Shown: positions 42,524 to 51,182 of the stretch, one piece after another
Layout of the letters: every line of letters starts with the position of its first letter
Position numbering within the stretch: position 1 is the stretch's first letter
NCBI RefSeq assembly: GCF_013407765.1
Contig: NZ_JACBZD010000002.1
Span: 382,001 to 446,000, forward strand
Direction of reading: 5' to 3'
Source: Allostreptomyces psammosilenae
GTDB taxonomy: Bacteria; Actinomycetota; Actinomycetes; Streptomycetales; Streptomycetaceae
DNA length: 64,000 bases
The notes under the pieces: model-generated
The model's database searches: none
The model's input: only the letters and a program-made list of their open reading frames with translations
What the model was told of the DNA's origin: nothing
Translations under genes and position numbers: made by a program

Positions 42524-43699
42524 ATGAGCACTCGTCCCATCCCGCTGCGTGACCGGTTGGCCGAAGAGGTGGCCCAGTCCGGTGACCTCCGCTCGCCCGA
42601 GTGGCGCGTGGCGATGAACGCCGTCCCGCGCCACGTCTTCCTCCCGCGCTTCTACGTCCCGGACCCCTCCGCCCGCCGGGACCGCTACTGGCGCCTGATG
42701 AGCCGCGAGCTCGACCGCCCCACCTGGCTCGAACACGTCTACCGCGACCGTGCCCTCGTCACCGAACTCGACGCCGAATCCCCCTACACCGACAACCGCC
42801 TCTGCCGTCACCAGCAGGCCATCCCCACCCGCTACGCCACCCGCCCCGGCCTCGTCGTCCACATGCTCGAATCCCTCAACCTGGAACGCGAGCACACCGT
42901 CCTCCAGGCCGGCGTCGGCTGCGGCTACGCCACCGCCCTCCTCTGCGCCCGCGTCGGCGGCCAGCGCGTGATCACCGTCGAGTCCGACTCCTTCTCCCGC
43001 GTCCGCGTCAAGCGCCTGATCAACGAAACCCACTACTTCCCCACCGTCGCCCCCGGTGACGAACGCGACGGCTACCGCATCCGCGCCCCCTACGACGCCG
43101 TCTTCGCCACCACCGCCGTCCACGCCATCCCGCGCTCCTGGCTGCACCAGTCCCGCCCGGGCGCCCGGATCGCCGCCGCGATCACCGGCAGCATGGACAC
43201 CGCGATCCTCGCCCTGCTCACCGTCCACCCCGACGGCACCGCGAGCGGCCCCGTCCGCCTCCTCCCCGAACCGATGCAACGCGCCCGCTCACACGGCCCC
43301 GGCTCCCGGTTCGCCCCCCTGCCCATCCTGGACGGCAAGCAGCGCGACCGCCCCACCACCCTCCACCCCACCGCCCTGGACGACCCCAACCTGCGCTTCC
43401 TCGCCCAGTTCGCCGCCCCCGGCGCGCTGCTGGAATTCAACTCCGTCGTGGGGGAACCCGTCTGGGTGCTGTGGCACCCGCCCTCCGGCTCCTGGGCCAC
43501 CGTCCGTGCGACCAGCTCCGTGACGAGCGGCACCCGCGTCACCGAGGGCGGCCCCATCCCCCTGTGGTCCGCCCTGGAACGCGCGAACGGCGCCTGGCGC
43601 CGCGCCGGTCGCCCCCCGCTGCACACCATGACGCTCACCGTCACCCCCGAGGCCCACGAGCTCCACGCCGGCCCGGTCACCTGGCGGCTGCCCAACTGA
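42524..43699 (+). CDS. PIMT-like methyltransferase of the ATP-grasp peptide maturase type
   Basis: 391 residues from ATG 42524. N-terminal LAEEVAQSGDLRSPEWRVAM and NAVPRHVFLPRFYVPDP match the methyltransferase of ATP-grasp peptide maturase systems. The SAM motif is altered to VLQAGVGCGYATALL, and the usual SSS stretch before it is replaced by IPTRYATRPGLVVHM. C-terminus THAGPVTWRLP-like (ELHAGPVTWRLPN). No precursor peptide or ATP-grasp ligase is adjacent. Same length and family as the gene at 40128, so the two look like diverged paralogues flanking the XRE/DUF397 pair. Confidence 0.75.
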   Translation: MSTRPIPLRDRLAEEVAQSGDLRSPEWRVAMNAVPRHVFLPRFYVPDPSARRDRYWRLMSRELDRPTWLEHVYRDRALVTELDAESPYTDNRLCRHQQAIPTRYATRPGLVVHMLESLNLEREHTVLQAGVGCGYATALLCARVGGQRVITVESDSFSRVRVKRLINETHYFPTVAPGDERDGYRIRAPYDAVFATTAVHAIPRSWLHQSRPGARIAAAITGSMDTAILALLTVHPDGTASGPVRLLPEPMQRARSHGPGSRFAPLPILDGKQRDRPTTLHPTALDDPNLRFLAQFAAPGALLEFNSVVGEPVWVLWHPPSGSWATVRATSSVTSGTRVTEGGPIPLWSALERANGAWRRAGRPPLHTMTLTVTPEAHELHAGPVTWRLPN

Positions 43700-43922
43700 G
43701 CGTCCCCCCGCGTTGCGCGACTCACCCCGGTAGGCCCGCCGTACCGCGTGCGGGCCGCCGACGGGCCGCGATCACCGTCCCCGACGAGGCGCTTCACGCC
43801 TCGCGCCTGGTGGGACGGAAGGTCAGCCCGCCGATCCGGGGACGGGACGCGAACCGCGCCTCCGCACCACCACAACCACCCGCCCCTTGCCGGCCACAGC
43901 AGCAACAAGGAGAACGGCACCG

Positions 43923-44345
43923 ATGTCGTCCGCCGACCTCACCGCAGCGCTCACCCCGATATCACGCTTCCTGCCCGCCGAACCGGCCAGCGTCCCCGCC
44001 GCCCGCCGGTTCGTCGCCGACGCCCTCACCGGCTGGCGGCTGCCCCACCTCCTGGACGACGCCACGGTGTGCGTGAGCGAACTCGTCTCCAACGCCGTGC
44101 GGCACGGCTCCCCACCCGGCAGAGCCATCCACCTCGGCCTGCTGCCACTGCTGCCCGCCGGCCTGCTCCGCCTGGAGGTCGGCGACGACGGCCCCGGGGT
44201 GCCCCGCCCGCGCGCCCCCGTCGCCGACGACGCCATCGGCGGGCGCGGCCTGCTGCTGGTCGCCGCGCTGGCGTCCGCGTGGGGGAGTGAGCCGCGGCCG
44301 CTCGCCGGCAAGGTCGTCTGGTGCGAGTGGGAGGTCCCCTGGTGA
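43923..44345 (+). CDS. HATPase-domain (anti-sigma-factor-like) protein
   Basis: 140 residues from ATG 43923. GHKL ATPase of the RsbW/SpoIIAB type common in Streptomyces: N-box ELVSNAVRHGSPPG, G1 box DDGPGVPRPR and G2 box GGRGLLLVAAL. No transmembrane segment. Probably a serine kinase acting in a sigma-factor partner switch. A strong hairpin follows at 44352-44380. Confidence 0.85.
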   Translation: MSSADLTAALTPISRFLPAEPASVPAARRFVADALTGWRLPHLLDDATVCVSELVSNAVRHGSPPGRAIHLGLLPLLPAGLLRLEVGDDGPGVPRPRAPVADDAIGGRGLLLVAALASAWGSEPRPLAGKVVWCEWEVPW

Positions 44346-44351
44346 GGTGCT

Positions 44352-44380
44352 CGCCCCGGCGCCGGACCGGCGCCGGGGCG
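44352..44380 (+). terminator. hairpin terminator after the HATPase gene
   Basis: Perfect 14-bp arms (CGCCCCGGCGCCGG and CCGGCGCCGGGGCG) around a single A. Confidence 0.8.
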
Positions 44381-44781
44381 CGGGGGTGCGGGGTGGGCCG
44401 GGTCGGAAAACCGGTCCGAAGTTTTCCGTGCGCAGGCGCGTTGACGTGTCCGTAACAAGAGGTCTAGCTTCGAGGTGTCGGGAGAGCAAGCGCTTGCATT
44501 CGTAATGGAGAAGCGGGCACCGCTCCACCGCCAAGCACGGCCGGACAGGGACGAGCGTGGGCCGGTGTGCGGCGCGAGGTGTGGACACCGGCGCCGTCAC
44601 GGACTCGCTCACGCGCGTCTACCCCTCCACCCCGGCCGACTCCCCGCCAGGTGCGCTCTCCGGCGTGGAACATCCGGCGCGTCCCGCCCGCTGACGGACC
44701 GCCGGAGAGCCATCCAGGCGGAAATCCGAAAACAAACGCGCGTCCTGTGACAGCGCTTTCTAGAAGTCGAGAGGTATTCCC
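44381..44781. other. pectate lyase upstream region with operator-like sites
   Basis: No gene is visible. Notable sites: inverted repeat GGAAAAC-N9-GTTTTCC at 44405-44427, the perfect palindrome GCAAGCGCTTGC at 44486-44497, and GACAGCGCTTTC at 44749-44760. AGCGCT cores are typical of LacI-family operators controlling polysaccharide-degrading genes in Streptomyces. No LacI gene is adjacent. Confidence 0.6.
44486..44497 (+). promoter_or_regulatory. LacI-type operator-like palindrome
   Basis: GCAAGCGCTTGC, perfect 12-bp palindrome 285 bases before the pectate lyase start. A related AGCGCTTTC site lies 22 bases before the start (44749-44760). Confidence 0.55.
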
Positions 44782-45777
44782 ATGGAATCCAACACCCCCG
44801 TTCACGCGGCGGGCCGCCCGAGCCGGCGCCTGATGTGGGCCGCGAGCGCGATGCTGGTCGCCGCGACGAGCGCGAGCCTGCTGCCGTCGAGCGCGGTCGC
44901 CGAGGGCACGTTAGCGTCCGGCGCCCCCGTCGTCCCGCAGGCCACCCTGGTCGGCTGGGCCACGCAGAACGGCGGCACCACCGGCGGCGCGGGCGGCAGC
45001 ACCGTCACCGTGGACACCACCAGCGAGCTGACCAGCGCGCTGCGCCAGTCCGGTCCGCTGGTCATCCAGGTCAGCGGGACGATCAACCTGTCCGGGATGA
45101 ACGACGTCGCCAGCAACAAGACCGTCGTCGGGCTCAGCGGCGCCACCATCACCGGCGGTGGCCTCGACGTCGACGGCGTCCGCAACGTCATCATCCAGAA
45201 CCTGACGTTCCGGGGCTGGGGCGACGACGCGATCAACGTCCAGAACGGCTCCACCAACGTCTGGATCGACCACAACACCTTCAGCGACGGCTACGACGGC
45301 GCCGTCGACATCAAGCGGGAGTCGGACTTCATCACCGTCTCGTGGAACCACATCTTCAACCACGAGAAGTCCATGCTGCTCGGCCACTCCGACGGCCACA
45401 CCGCCGACCAGGGGAACCTGCGGGTCACCTACCACCACAACTGGTTCGACGGCAGCGACACCCGCCACCCCCGGGTGCGGTTCGGTGACCCGGTGCACGT
45501 GTACAACAACTACTACAACGGCAACGAGTACGGGGTGGCCTCCACGATGGGCGCGGGCGTGCTCGTCGAGGGCAACTACTTCGAGAACGTCGAGGACACC
45601 GCGCTCGTCGGGTACGCGGACTCCGACCCCGGCGACATCGTGGCCCGCAACAACCACCTGGTGAACTCCGGCGCCCCGCAGACCGCCGGGTCCGTCAACT
45701 CCATCCCCTACTCCTACGCGCTCGACCCCGCCGCGAACGTGAAGTCGATCGTCACCGCGGGAGCCGGCGCCAGCTGA
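44782..45777 (+). CDS. pel: secreted pectate lyase, PL1 family
   Basis: 331 residues from ATG 44782. Signal peptide PSRRLMWAASAMLVAATSAS with cleavage near SSAVA. Parallel beta-helix features: asparagine ladder NVWIDHNTFSDGYDGAVDIK, Ca2+-binding Asp in the GYDGAVDIKRESD loop and catalytic Arg in SDTRHPRVRFGDPVHVYNN. It cleaves polygalacturonate by beta-elimination outside the cell. Upstream AGCGCT operators suggest carbohydrate-responsive control. A hairpin terminator follows. Confidence 0.93.
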   Translation: MESNTPVHAAGRPSRRLMWAASAMLVAATSASLLPSSAVAEGTLASGAPVVPQATLVGWATQNGGTTGGAGGSTVTVDTTSELTSALRQSGPLVIQVSGTINLSGMNDVASNKTVVGLSGATITGGGLDVDGVRNVIIQNLTFRGWGDDAINVQNGSTNVWIDHNTFSDGYDGAVDIKRESDFITVSWNHIFNHEKSMLLGHSDGHTADQGNLRVTYHHNWFDGSDTRHPRVRFGDPVHVYNNYYNGNEYGVASTMGAGVLVEGNYFENVEDTALVGYADSDPGDIVARNNHLVNSGAPQTAGSVNSIPYSYALDPAANVKSIVTAGAGAS

Positions 45778-45800
45778 CGGGCGGCGCCACCGCCCGAGTC

Positions 45801-45836
45801 GGGGACGCCCGGCCAGATCTCCGGCCGGGCGTCCCC
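45801..45836 (+). terminator. pectate lyase terminator
   Basis: GGGGACGCCCGGCC (45801-45814) and GGCCGGGCGTCCCC (45823-45836), perfect 14-bp arms, 8-base loop. Confidence 0.88.
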
Positions 45837-45884
45837 CGGCGTCCCCGCGGGCGTCCCCCGGCGCGGTGGGGGTGGGGGTGGGGG

Positions 45885-46442
45885 TCAGAGGGCGTCGGCG
45901 CGGCGCAGTCGCCAGATGACCAGGACTCCGGTCTGGGCCGTGCCCCTCGGCTCCTCGGGGCCCAGCGGCCGGCGGCCCACCTCGGTGAAGCCCAGGCGCT
46001 TGGGGACGGCGCCGCTGGCCAGGTTGGCCTCGTCGTGGTGGATCTCCACGTGGTCTGTGCCGGGCAGGGTGAACGCCTCGCGGGTCAGGGCGGTGACGGC
46101 CTTCGTCATCAGGCCGCGGCCGGTCCAGGCCGGGTGCAGCCAATAGCCGATCTCCAGGCCGGCCGGCGCTATGCGGCGCATCAGCGAGATGCTGCCGATG
46201 GCCTCACCGCCGACGGTGATCGCGTAGTTGTAGGCGTCCCCGGACTCCCAGTCCCGCTCGCACCGGTTCACGAACTCGACGGCGGAGTCGCGGCTGTGGC
46301 CGATGGCCCAGAACAGCCAGGGCGCCAGGTGATCCCGGGACTCCGCCACCGCGCGGTCCGCCGCGTCGGCGTCGGCGGCGCGCCAACGACGCAGCTCGAA
46401 CCGGGGGTCGTCCAGAACGATTTTCTCGGCGGGATGCTCCAT
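45885..46442 (-). CDS. GNAT-family acetyltransferase
   Basis: 185 residues. GNAT signatures: FELRRWRAADADAADRAVAE, GLEIGYWLHPAWTGRGLMTK (acetyl-CoA P-loop in the RGLMTKAV segment) and HHDEANLASGAVPKRLGF. Resembles RimJ-type N-acetyltransferases of actinobacteria. Substrate unknown. Converges with the pectate lyase terminator. Confidence 0.9.
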   Translation of the reverse strand: MEHPAEKIVLDDPRFELRRWRAADADAADRAVAESRDHLAPWLFWAIGHSRDSAVEFVNRCERDWESGDAYNYAITVGGEAIGSISLMRRIAPAGLEIGYWLHPAWTGRGLMTKAVTALTREAFTLPGTDHVEIHHDEANLASGAVPKRLGFTEVGRRPLGPEEPRGTAQTGVLVIWRLRRADAL

Positions 46443-46495
46443 GAGTTGATACTTTCGCTTCCGGGTCGGATCTCAAAATCTTTTCCCGAAAGGGG

Positions 46496-46527
46496 GTGGG
46501 GGCGCGCCCCCCGTGACGCGCCCCCAC
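46496..46527 (-). terminator. hairpin after the carboxymuconolactone decarboxylase gene
   Basis: GTGGGGGCGCG (46496-46506) and CGCGCCCCCAC (46517-46527), perfect 11-bp arms with a 10-base loop, downstream of the minus-strand gene ending at 46571. Confidence 0.75.
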
Positions 46528-46570
46528 AGTCGCCGCCCGGCCGCTCCGTCCGTCCCGGCCGTTCCGCCCG

Positions 46571-47044
46571 TCAGGCGAACTGGCCGGGCTGGTAGTCGCC
46601 TGCGGGCAGCCGGACCATGACGTTCACCCGGTTGAAGGCGTTGATCACGGCGATGATGCTGACCAGGGCGGCCAGCTGGTCCTCGTCGTAGTACTTGGCG
46701 GCGTTGGCCCAGACCTCGTCCGAGACGCCACCGGCCGCGTCCGCGAGGCGGGTGCCCTCCTCCGCCAGCTCCAGGGCGGCGCGCTCGGCGTCGGTGAACA
46801 CCGTGGCCTCCCGCCAGGCCGCGACCAGGTTGAGGCGCGTCCACGACTCGCCGGCGTGCACGGCGTCCTTGGAGTGCATGTCGACGCAGTAGCCGCAGCC
46901 GTTGATCTGGCTGGCGCGGAGCAGGACCAGCTCCCGGGTCGAGGCCGGCAGCGTCGACTGCGCGACCGCCTGGCCCGCCGCGATGAAGTTCTTCAGGACC
47001 TTGCCGGCGACCGGGTTGGTGAAGAGGTTCAGGCGAGCTTCCAT
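46571..47044 (-). CDS. carboxymuconolactone decarboxylase/AhpD-like protein
   Basis: 157 residues from ATG 47044 (the longer ORF start at 47134 has no homologous N-terminus). Cys pair in SQINGCGYCVDMHSKDAV, the CxxC motif followed by HxxxA of AhpD-like peroxidases, preceded by LPASTRELVLLRA. Alkylhydroperoxidase-type family with antioxidant activity likely. Confidence 0.88.
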   Translation of the reverse strand: MEARLNLFTNPVAGKVLKNFIAAGQAVAQSTLPASTRELVLLRASQINGCGYCVDMHSKDAVHAGESWTRLNLVAAWREATVFTDAERAALELAEEGTRLADAAGGVSDEVWANAAKYYDEDQLAALVSIIAVINAFNRVNVMVRLPAGDYQPGQFA

Positions 47045-47164
47045 CGTGGGCTCCCGTGGATCGTGTTGGTGAGTACACCTCCTTGACAGAATTCGGCCCC
47101 CGGATGTGACAGCCGCCGAAGTGACGTGCCTCACTCCGACTGCGAGCGCCGTGCCGGCGACGAC

Positions 47165-47560
47165 TCAGACGGAGAAGCCGGAGATCCTCTGCGGAGTCAC
47201 CCGGACGATCAGCCGGAGGACGTCGTCCGACTCGGCGGGCGGGTCCTCGCCGAGGTACTTGTGCGAGAGCTTCCGCGGCAGCGACTTCTCCCGGTCCTCG
47301 ATCAGCTCGACGGTGCCGCGGATGTCCACGGAGTGGTAGGGGTTCTCGGTGTCGTAGACGGTGAGGCTGACCCGTGGGTCCCGGGCGAGGTTCCGGGCCT
47401 TCTGCCGCCCTGCCGTGGTGGAGAACAGCACCGTGTCACCGTCCCTCGCTATCCAGACCACCGAGGTCTGCGGCCCGCCGTCGCGGTTCAGCGTCGCGAC
47501 GGTGGCGAAGTTCCTCCCGTCCAGAAGCTCGCGCGTCTCCTCGTTGAACGTCACTGACAT
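47165..47560 (-). CDS. PPOX-class F420-dependent enzyme
   Basis: 131 residues. NFATVATLNRDGGPQTSVVW, RKARNLARDPRVSLTVYD and DIRGTVELIEDREKS match the pyridoxamine-phosphate-oxidase-like/F420-binding split barrel of actinobacteria. Probably a flavin- or F420-dependent reductase. Substrate unknown. Confidence 0.88.
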   Translation of the reverse strand: MSVTFNEETRELLDGRNFATVATLNRDGGPQTSVVWIARDGDTVLFSTTAGRQKARNLARDPRVSLTVYDTENPYHSVDIRGTVELIEDREKSLPRKLSHKYLGEDPPAESDDVLRLIVRVTPQRISGFSV

Positions 47561-47676
47561 GCCCTCACCCTTCCGTCCGGCAGCGCGTGTTCGCTGCTTG
47601 CGTGGAACGGGCGCGAGGGCCGAGTTCTTCCCGGTGCGGGATCAAACGGCCGGCGCCACGACCTCCGGCCGGACTG

Positions 47677-48477
47677 CTAGGCGAGCGGGCGGCCCAGGCC
47701 GCGGTGTGGGAGGAAGCGGCGGAAACCCAGGCCGCGGACCCCGGGCAGACGCTCGATGAGGTTCATCACCGCGCCGCCGGCCCGGAGATCACCCTCCACG
47801 ACGCGCTGGTGGGAGGCCTCGTCGACCCACTCGGAGTAGTTGACGACGCGCGTGCCGTCGCGGCTGATGTGGAAGTTGGAGGAGATGGATCCCGGGTTCC
47901 GCTGGCTCCCGCCCACGAGTTCGAACAGCTCGTCGACGAACCGCCGCGCCGCCGCGAAGCCGTCCGTCGCGAAGCTCACGATGATGACGCAGCCGGGAGT
48001 CGGCCGGGCGGCGCCCACCGGGGGACGCATGCTGCGGTACAGCCGGAAGCGGGTGGGGAGCGGGTGTTCGACGCCGCGGAGCGCCTCGCCGAGCCGGCGC
48101 GCGACGGTGTCGCCGTGGGCGCGGGTGAACTCCTCCGCCGCCTCGTCGCCCTCCCACTGCTCGTAGTCGAGCACGGTGCGGCCGTCCGTGCCGAGCAGGA
48201 GGCTGCGGGAGCGGAAGCCCTCGGGGAGCGGCCCCGCCTCCCAGGCGTCGAGGAGTGCGTCGGCGACGGCCCGCTGCCGCTCCGGCCCGTCCGCCACCCA
48301 CTCGCCGATCCGGATGCTGCCGACGTCGGGACGGGTGACATCGGGCAGCGGGGTGGGGCGGAGCTCGGGGACGGGGTGGGTTTCGGCCATGACGGACGCT
48401 GCGGGCGTGGAGGGTGCTGCGGGCGCGGTGGGTGCTGCGGGCGCGGTGGGTGCTCCGGACGGAGTGGGGGTGGACAT
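47677..48477 (-). CDS. ABM-type antibiotic biosynthesis monooxygenase
   Basis: 266 residues from ATG 48477. A low-complexity N-terminus (PTAPAAPTAPAAPSTPAAS) comes from a short DNA repeat. Two ABM ferredoxin-like halves follow: LLLGTDGRTVLDYEQWEGDE and ISRDGTRVVNYSEWVDEASH, each with DYEQW/NYSEW motifs. Its promoter has a SoxR box (48560-48590). A monooxygenase of this type is among SoxR targets in S. coelicolor. Acts on quinoid or polyketide substrates. Confidence 0.85.
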   Translation of the reverse strand: MSTPTPSGAPTAPAAPTAPAAPSTPAASVMAETHPVPELRPTPLPDVTRPDVGSIRIGEWVADGPERQRAVADALLDAWEAGPLPEGFRSRSLLLGTDGRTVLDYEQWEGDEAAEEFTRAHGDTVARRLGEALRGVEHPLPTRFRLYRSMRPPVGAARPTPGCVIIVSFATDGFAAARRFVDELFELVGGSQRNPGSISSNFHISRDGTRVVNYSEWVDEASHQRVVEGDLRAGGAVMNLIERLPGVRGLGFRRFLPHRGLGRPLA

Positions 48478-48559
48478 GGGGTGGCCTCCTTCGGGCTCCC
48501 GGCGGGGCGTCCCCGGCGCGGGGACTGCCCGGCGCCGGCGTGGTGCCGGCGTCGGGCCC

Positions 48560-48590
48560 ATGCTGCGACCTGAACATAAGTTGAGGTCAA
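48560..48590 (-). promoter_or_regulatory. SoxR-type promoter of the monooxygenase gene
   Basis: Minus strand: -35 TTGACC (48590-48585), 19-bp spacer, -10 CAGCAT (48565-48560). The box is CCTCAACTTATGTTCAGG (48586-48569), with CCTCAA and a mutated TTCAGG arm. About 85 bases precede the start at 48477. Confidence 0.75.
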
Positions 48591-48691
48591 GGCGGGCGCC
48601 GCCGAACCCCCGCGCTCCCTCCCCGCGCCCCGGCACCCCAGCGGAGCGACACCGTTTGACAGCCCGCCACAACCACCCCAGGCGCCCCGAT

Positions 48692-49324
48692 CTATCGGGG
48701 ACGCGGGGCGTCACGGTGGCGGATCGGAAGGTCGGCCGAGGGGGCGAGGCACCAGTCGAGGAGCGAGGGCCAGGAGCCGTAACCGGAGTCGGGGTTCAGG
48801 TGGGCGGCGCCGGTCAGGACGTCGCTCGGCAGGCCGAGCGGACCGCCGTACACCGCGACGGCGCCCTCCGGGCAGCAGGGGTCGTCGTCGCTTGCGACGA
48901 GCCGGGTGTGCGTCGCGGCGGCGGCCAGCCGCTCGGCCGTCAGGGGCGGCGGTGTGAACGCCGCGACCTCGGCGTGCCGCTCCAGGAAGCCCGGGGACGG
49001 CGGGGCGACGAGGAGGACCCGGTCGACCGGGACGGGCACGGCGCCGCGGGCCACCGCGTGCAGCCACAGCACGCAGGCCAGGCTGTGGCACACGACGGTG
49101 CGCCGGCCGCCTGCCGGCGTGCCGCCGCCCAGCGCGTCGAGCCGGGCGCGCAGCTCGGTGAGCCACTCCTCCAGCTCGGGGTGGTCCGGCTCCGGCAGGC
49201 CGGGATAGTCCACGTGGTGACCCAGAGCAGTGAGCCGGTCGGCCAGCCAGTGCTGCCAGTGGCCGGCGGGGCGGTGGTTCTGCCAGCCGTGCAGGATCAG
49301 GAAGCCGTGCGGGGTGTCGGTCAT
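48692..49324 (-). CDS. RBBP9/YdeN-like alpha/beta hydrolase
   Basis: 210 residues from ATG 49324. Starts TDTPHGFLILHGWQNHRPAG (oxyanion HGW), nucleophile motif VVCHSLACVLWLHAV, acid and histidine in DDDPCCP and DSGYGSWPSLLDW regions. Serine hydrolase of the RBBP9/YdeN type. Divergent from the LysR gene at 49411, which may control it. Confidence 0.88.
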   Translation of the reverse strand: MTDTPHGFLILHGWQNHRPAGHWQHWLADRLTALGHHVDYPGLPEPDHPELEEWLTELRARLDALGGGTPAGGRRTVVCHSLACVLWLHAVARGAVPVPVDRVLLVAPPSPGFLERHAEVAAFTPPPLTAERLAAAATHTRLVASDDDPCCPEGAVAVYGGPLGLPSDVLTGAAHLNPDSGYGSWPSLLDWCLAPSADLPIRHRDAPRPR

Positions 49325-49410
49325 GCGCTCTCGCAGTTCGGGGAGGGTGGAGGGGGACTGCGAGCGATTCTGGGAGCGGGCGATCATTCAGGTCCAGTTA
49401 ATCTCCGTGG

Positions 49411-50364
49411 ATGGAACCCGTAAGCAAGGACTTCACGGTCGACCTGCGGCGGCTGGCCGTGCTGCGGGAGCTGCACCGGCGCGGCAGCCTGGCCCGTACC
49501 GCCCAGGCCCTGCACCTGACGCCGTCGGCCGTGTCGCAGCAGCTCGCGGCGCTGGCGCGGGAGGTGGGCGTCCCGCTGCTGGAGCGCCAGGGCCGGGGCG
49601 TCCGGCTGACCGGGCAGGCACGGGTGCTGCTGGAGCACGCCGACCTGATGGCCGCGCAGTGGGAACGCGCCCGCGCCGACCTGGCGGCCTGGGAGCAGGG
49701 GCGCCGCGGCGCGGTCACCATCGGCGCCTTCTCCAGCGCCATCACCGGCCTCCTGCCGCACGCCCTGCGCCGACTGACCCGGCACCACCCGGGGGTGCGG
49801 GTCGCCGTCGTGGAGGCCGAGCCGCCGGACGTGTTCACCGGGCTCGACGGCGGGACGGTGGACGTCGTCGTGGCCGTGGACTTCGCGGCCGCCCCGCCGC
49901 ACACCGACCGCCGCTACACCCGCGTGGAGCTGCTGGTGGACACCCTTGACCTCGCCCTCCCGGCGGAGCACCCGGCCGCCGGGAGGGAGCGCGTACCGCT
50001 GCGGGACCTCGCGGCCGAGACCTGGATCGTCGGAGATCCCCGCAGCTGCTGCGGGGCGATCACCCGGTCGGTGTGCGCCGCGAACGGTTTCACCCCGGAG
50101 ATCCGGCACGCCGTCAACGACTGGCAGTCGCTCGCCGCCCTGGTGGAGGCCGGCATGGGCGTGGCGCTGGTCCCGCGCCTGGTCCAGCCGCTGCACCGCC
50201 CCGGACTCGTGCTGCGCCCCCCGGCCGGTCCGCCGCCCACCCGCCACGTCTTCGCCGCCGTACGCGCCGGCTCCGACCGGGACCCCGTCCTCACCGCCGT
50301 CCTGCGACACCTCCGGGCGGCGGCCGTCGAGGTGGGCGGGCCGGTGGTGGCCCGTCCCCAGTGA
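49411..50364 (+). CDS. LysR-family transcriptional regulator
   Basis: 317 residues. TAATCT (49399-49404) lies six bases before ATG 49411, consistent with a leaderless mRNA. HTH: AVLRELHRRGSLARTAQALH, LTPSAVSQQLAALAREVGVP; substrate-binding domain in the C-terminal half. Divergent from the hydrolase at 48692. Confidence 0.9.
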   Translation: MEPVSKDFTVDLRRLAVLRELHRRGSLARTAQALHLTPSAVSQQLAALAREVGVPLLERQGRGVRLTGQARVLLEHADLMAAQWERARADLAAWEQGRRGAVTIGAFSSAITGLLPHALRRLTRHHPGVRVAVVEAEPPDVFTGLDGGTVDVVVAVDFAAAPPHTDRRYTRVELLVDTLDLALPAEHPAAGRERVPLRDLAAETWIVGDPRSCCGAITRSVCAANGFTPEIRHAVNDWQSLAALVEAGMGVALVPRLVQPLHRPGLVLRPPAGPPPTRHVFAAVRAGSDRDPVLTAVLRHLRAAAVEVGGPVVARPQ

Positions 50365-50440
50365 GCCGGCTGCCGGGAGGGGAGGGAGCGAGGTCGCTTG
50401 CCGGCGGGGCGGTGGCCCGGCGCGTCGGGGGTTCAGGGGG

Positions 50441-51019
50441 TCAGCGCGGGAGGTGGGTGGCGACCCAGGCGGCCAGGTCGCGGGCGCAGGCGTCCACGTG
50501 CTCCTTCCAGCTCCGGGTGGCGGAGGAGTCGGCCCGGTCGCTGACCTGCTTGACCAGCCGGACCGGCACGCCGGCGCGGGTGGCGGCGGAGGCGACGGCG
50601 TAGCCCTCCATGTCCACCAGGTCGGCGGTGCGGGCGAGTTCGGCGCGCACCGCCTCGTCGGTGACGAAGGTGTCGCCGGTGGCGAGGACGGGGCCGCCGG
50701 CCGTGCCGAGCTCGATCGGCAGGCCGTAGTCGCGGCCGGTCAGTTCGCGCAGCACGGCGGTGTCCAGATCGTGCTGCACGACGGTGGACACCTCGTGGAT
50801 GCCGCTCCAGCCGTTCCGCAGGCCGCCGGCCGTGCCCAGGTTGACCACGACGGCCGGACGCGGCCCGCGGGCCAGCACCTCGGCCGTCGTCATGGCGGCG
50901 TTGACCTTGCCGATGCCGGTGATCAGCACCGGCAGGCCGTCGTCGAGGTGGGCGGCCTCCTCCTCCGCGGCGACCACGAGCAGGGGGAGGTCCGTGGAGA
51001 TCCGTCCGCGCAGGGGCAC
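50441..51019 (-). CDS. nucleosidase (MTA/SAH nucleosidase-like)
   Basis: 192 residues from GTG 51019. Phosphorylase fold: LLVVAAEEEAAHL, GIGKVNAAMTTAEVLARG, NLGTAGGLR and the ribose-binding DMEGYAVASAATRAGVPVRL. Shorter than classical MTA/SAH nucleosidase (about 230 aa), similar to actinobacterial nucleosidases. Hydrolyses methylthioadenosine or S-adenosylhomocysteine (or futalosine); the exact substrate is uncertain. Confidence 0.85.
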   Translation of the reverse strand: MPLRGRISTDLPLLVVAAEEEAAHLDDGLPVLITGIGKVNAAMTTAEVLARGPRPAVVVNLGTAGGLRNGWSGIHEVSTVVQHDLDTAVLRELTGRDYGLPIELGTAGGPVLATGDTFVTDEAVRAELARTADLVDMEGYAVASAATRAGVPVRLVKQVSDRADSSATRSWKEHVDACARDLAAWVATHLPR

Positions 51020-51155
51020 GTGCTCGCCTTTCGGTGGAGGGGGATGGCAGGGGCTGGCAAGGGGGCCTGGCCGGCGACCAGGCAGCCTACCGGCCGCGGC
51101 GCCCAGCCCTGTCCCGCCGCGTCGCCCCGAACGGACGGGGTTGGGAGGCGGGCGT

Positions 51156-51173
51156 GTAGTACATATGTAGTAC
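51156..51173. promoter_or_regulatory. autoregulatory palindrome of the toxin-antitoxin pair
   Basis: GTAGTACATATGTAGTAC, a near-perfect 18-bp palindrome centred on CATATG, ending 9 bases before ATG 51183. Likely bound by the antitoxin or the TA complex. Confidence 0.8.
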
Positions 51174-51182
51174 GCTCTTCCC

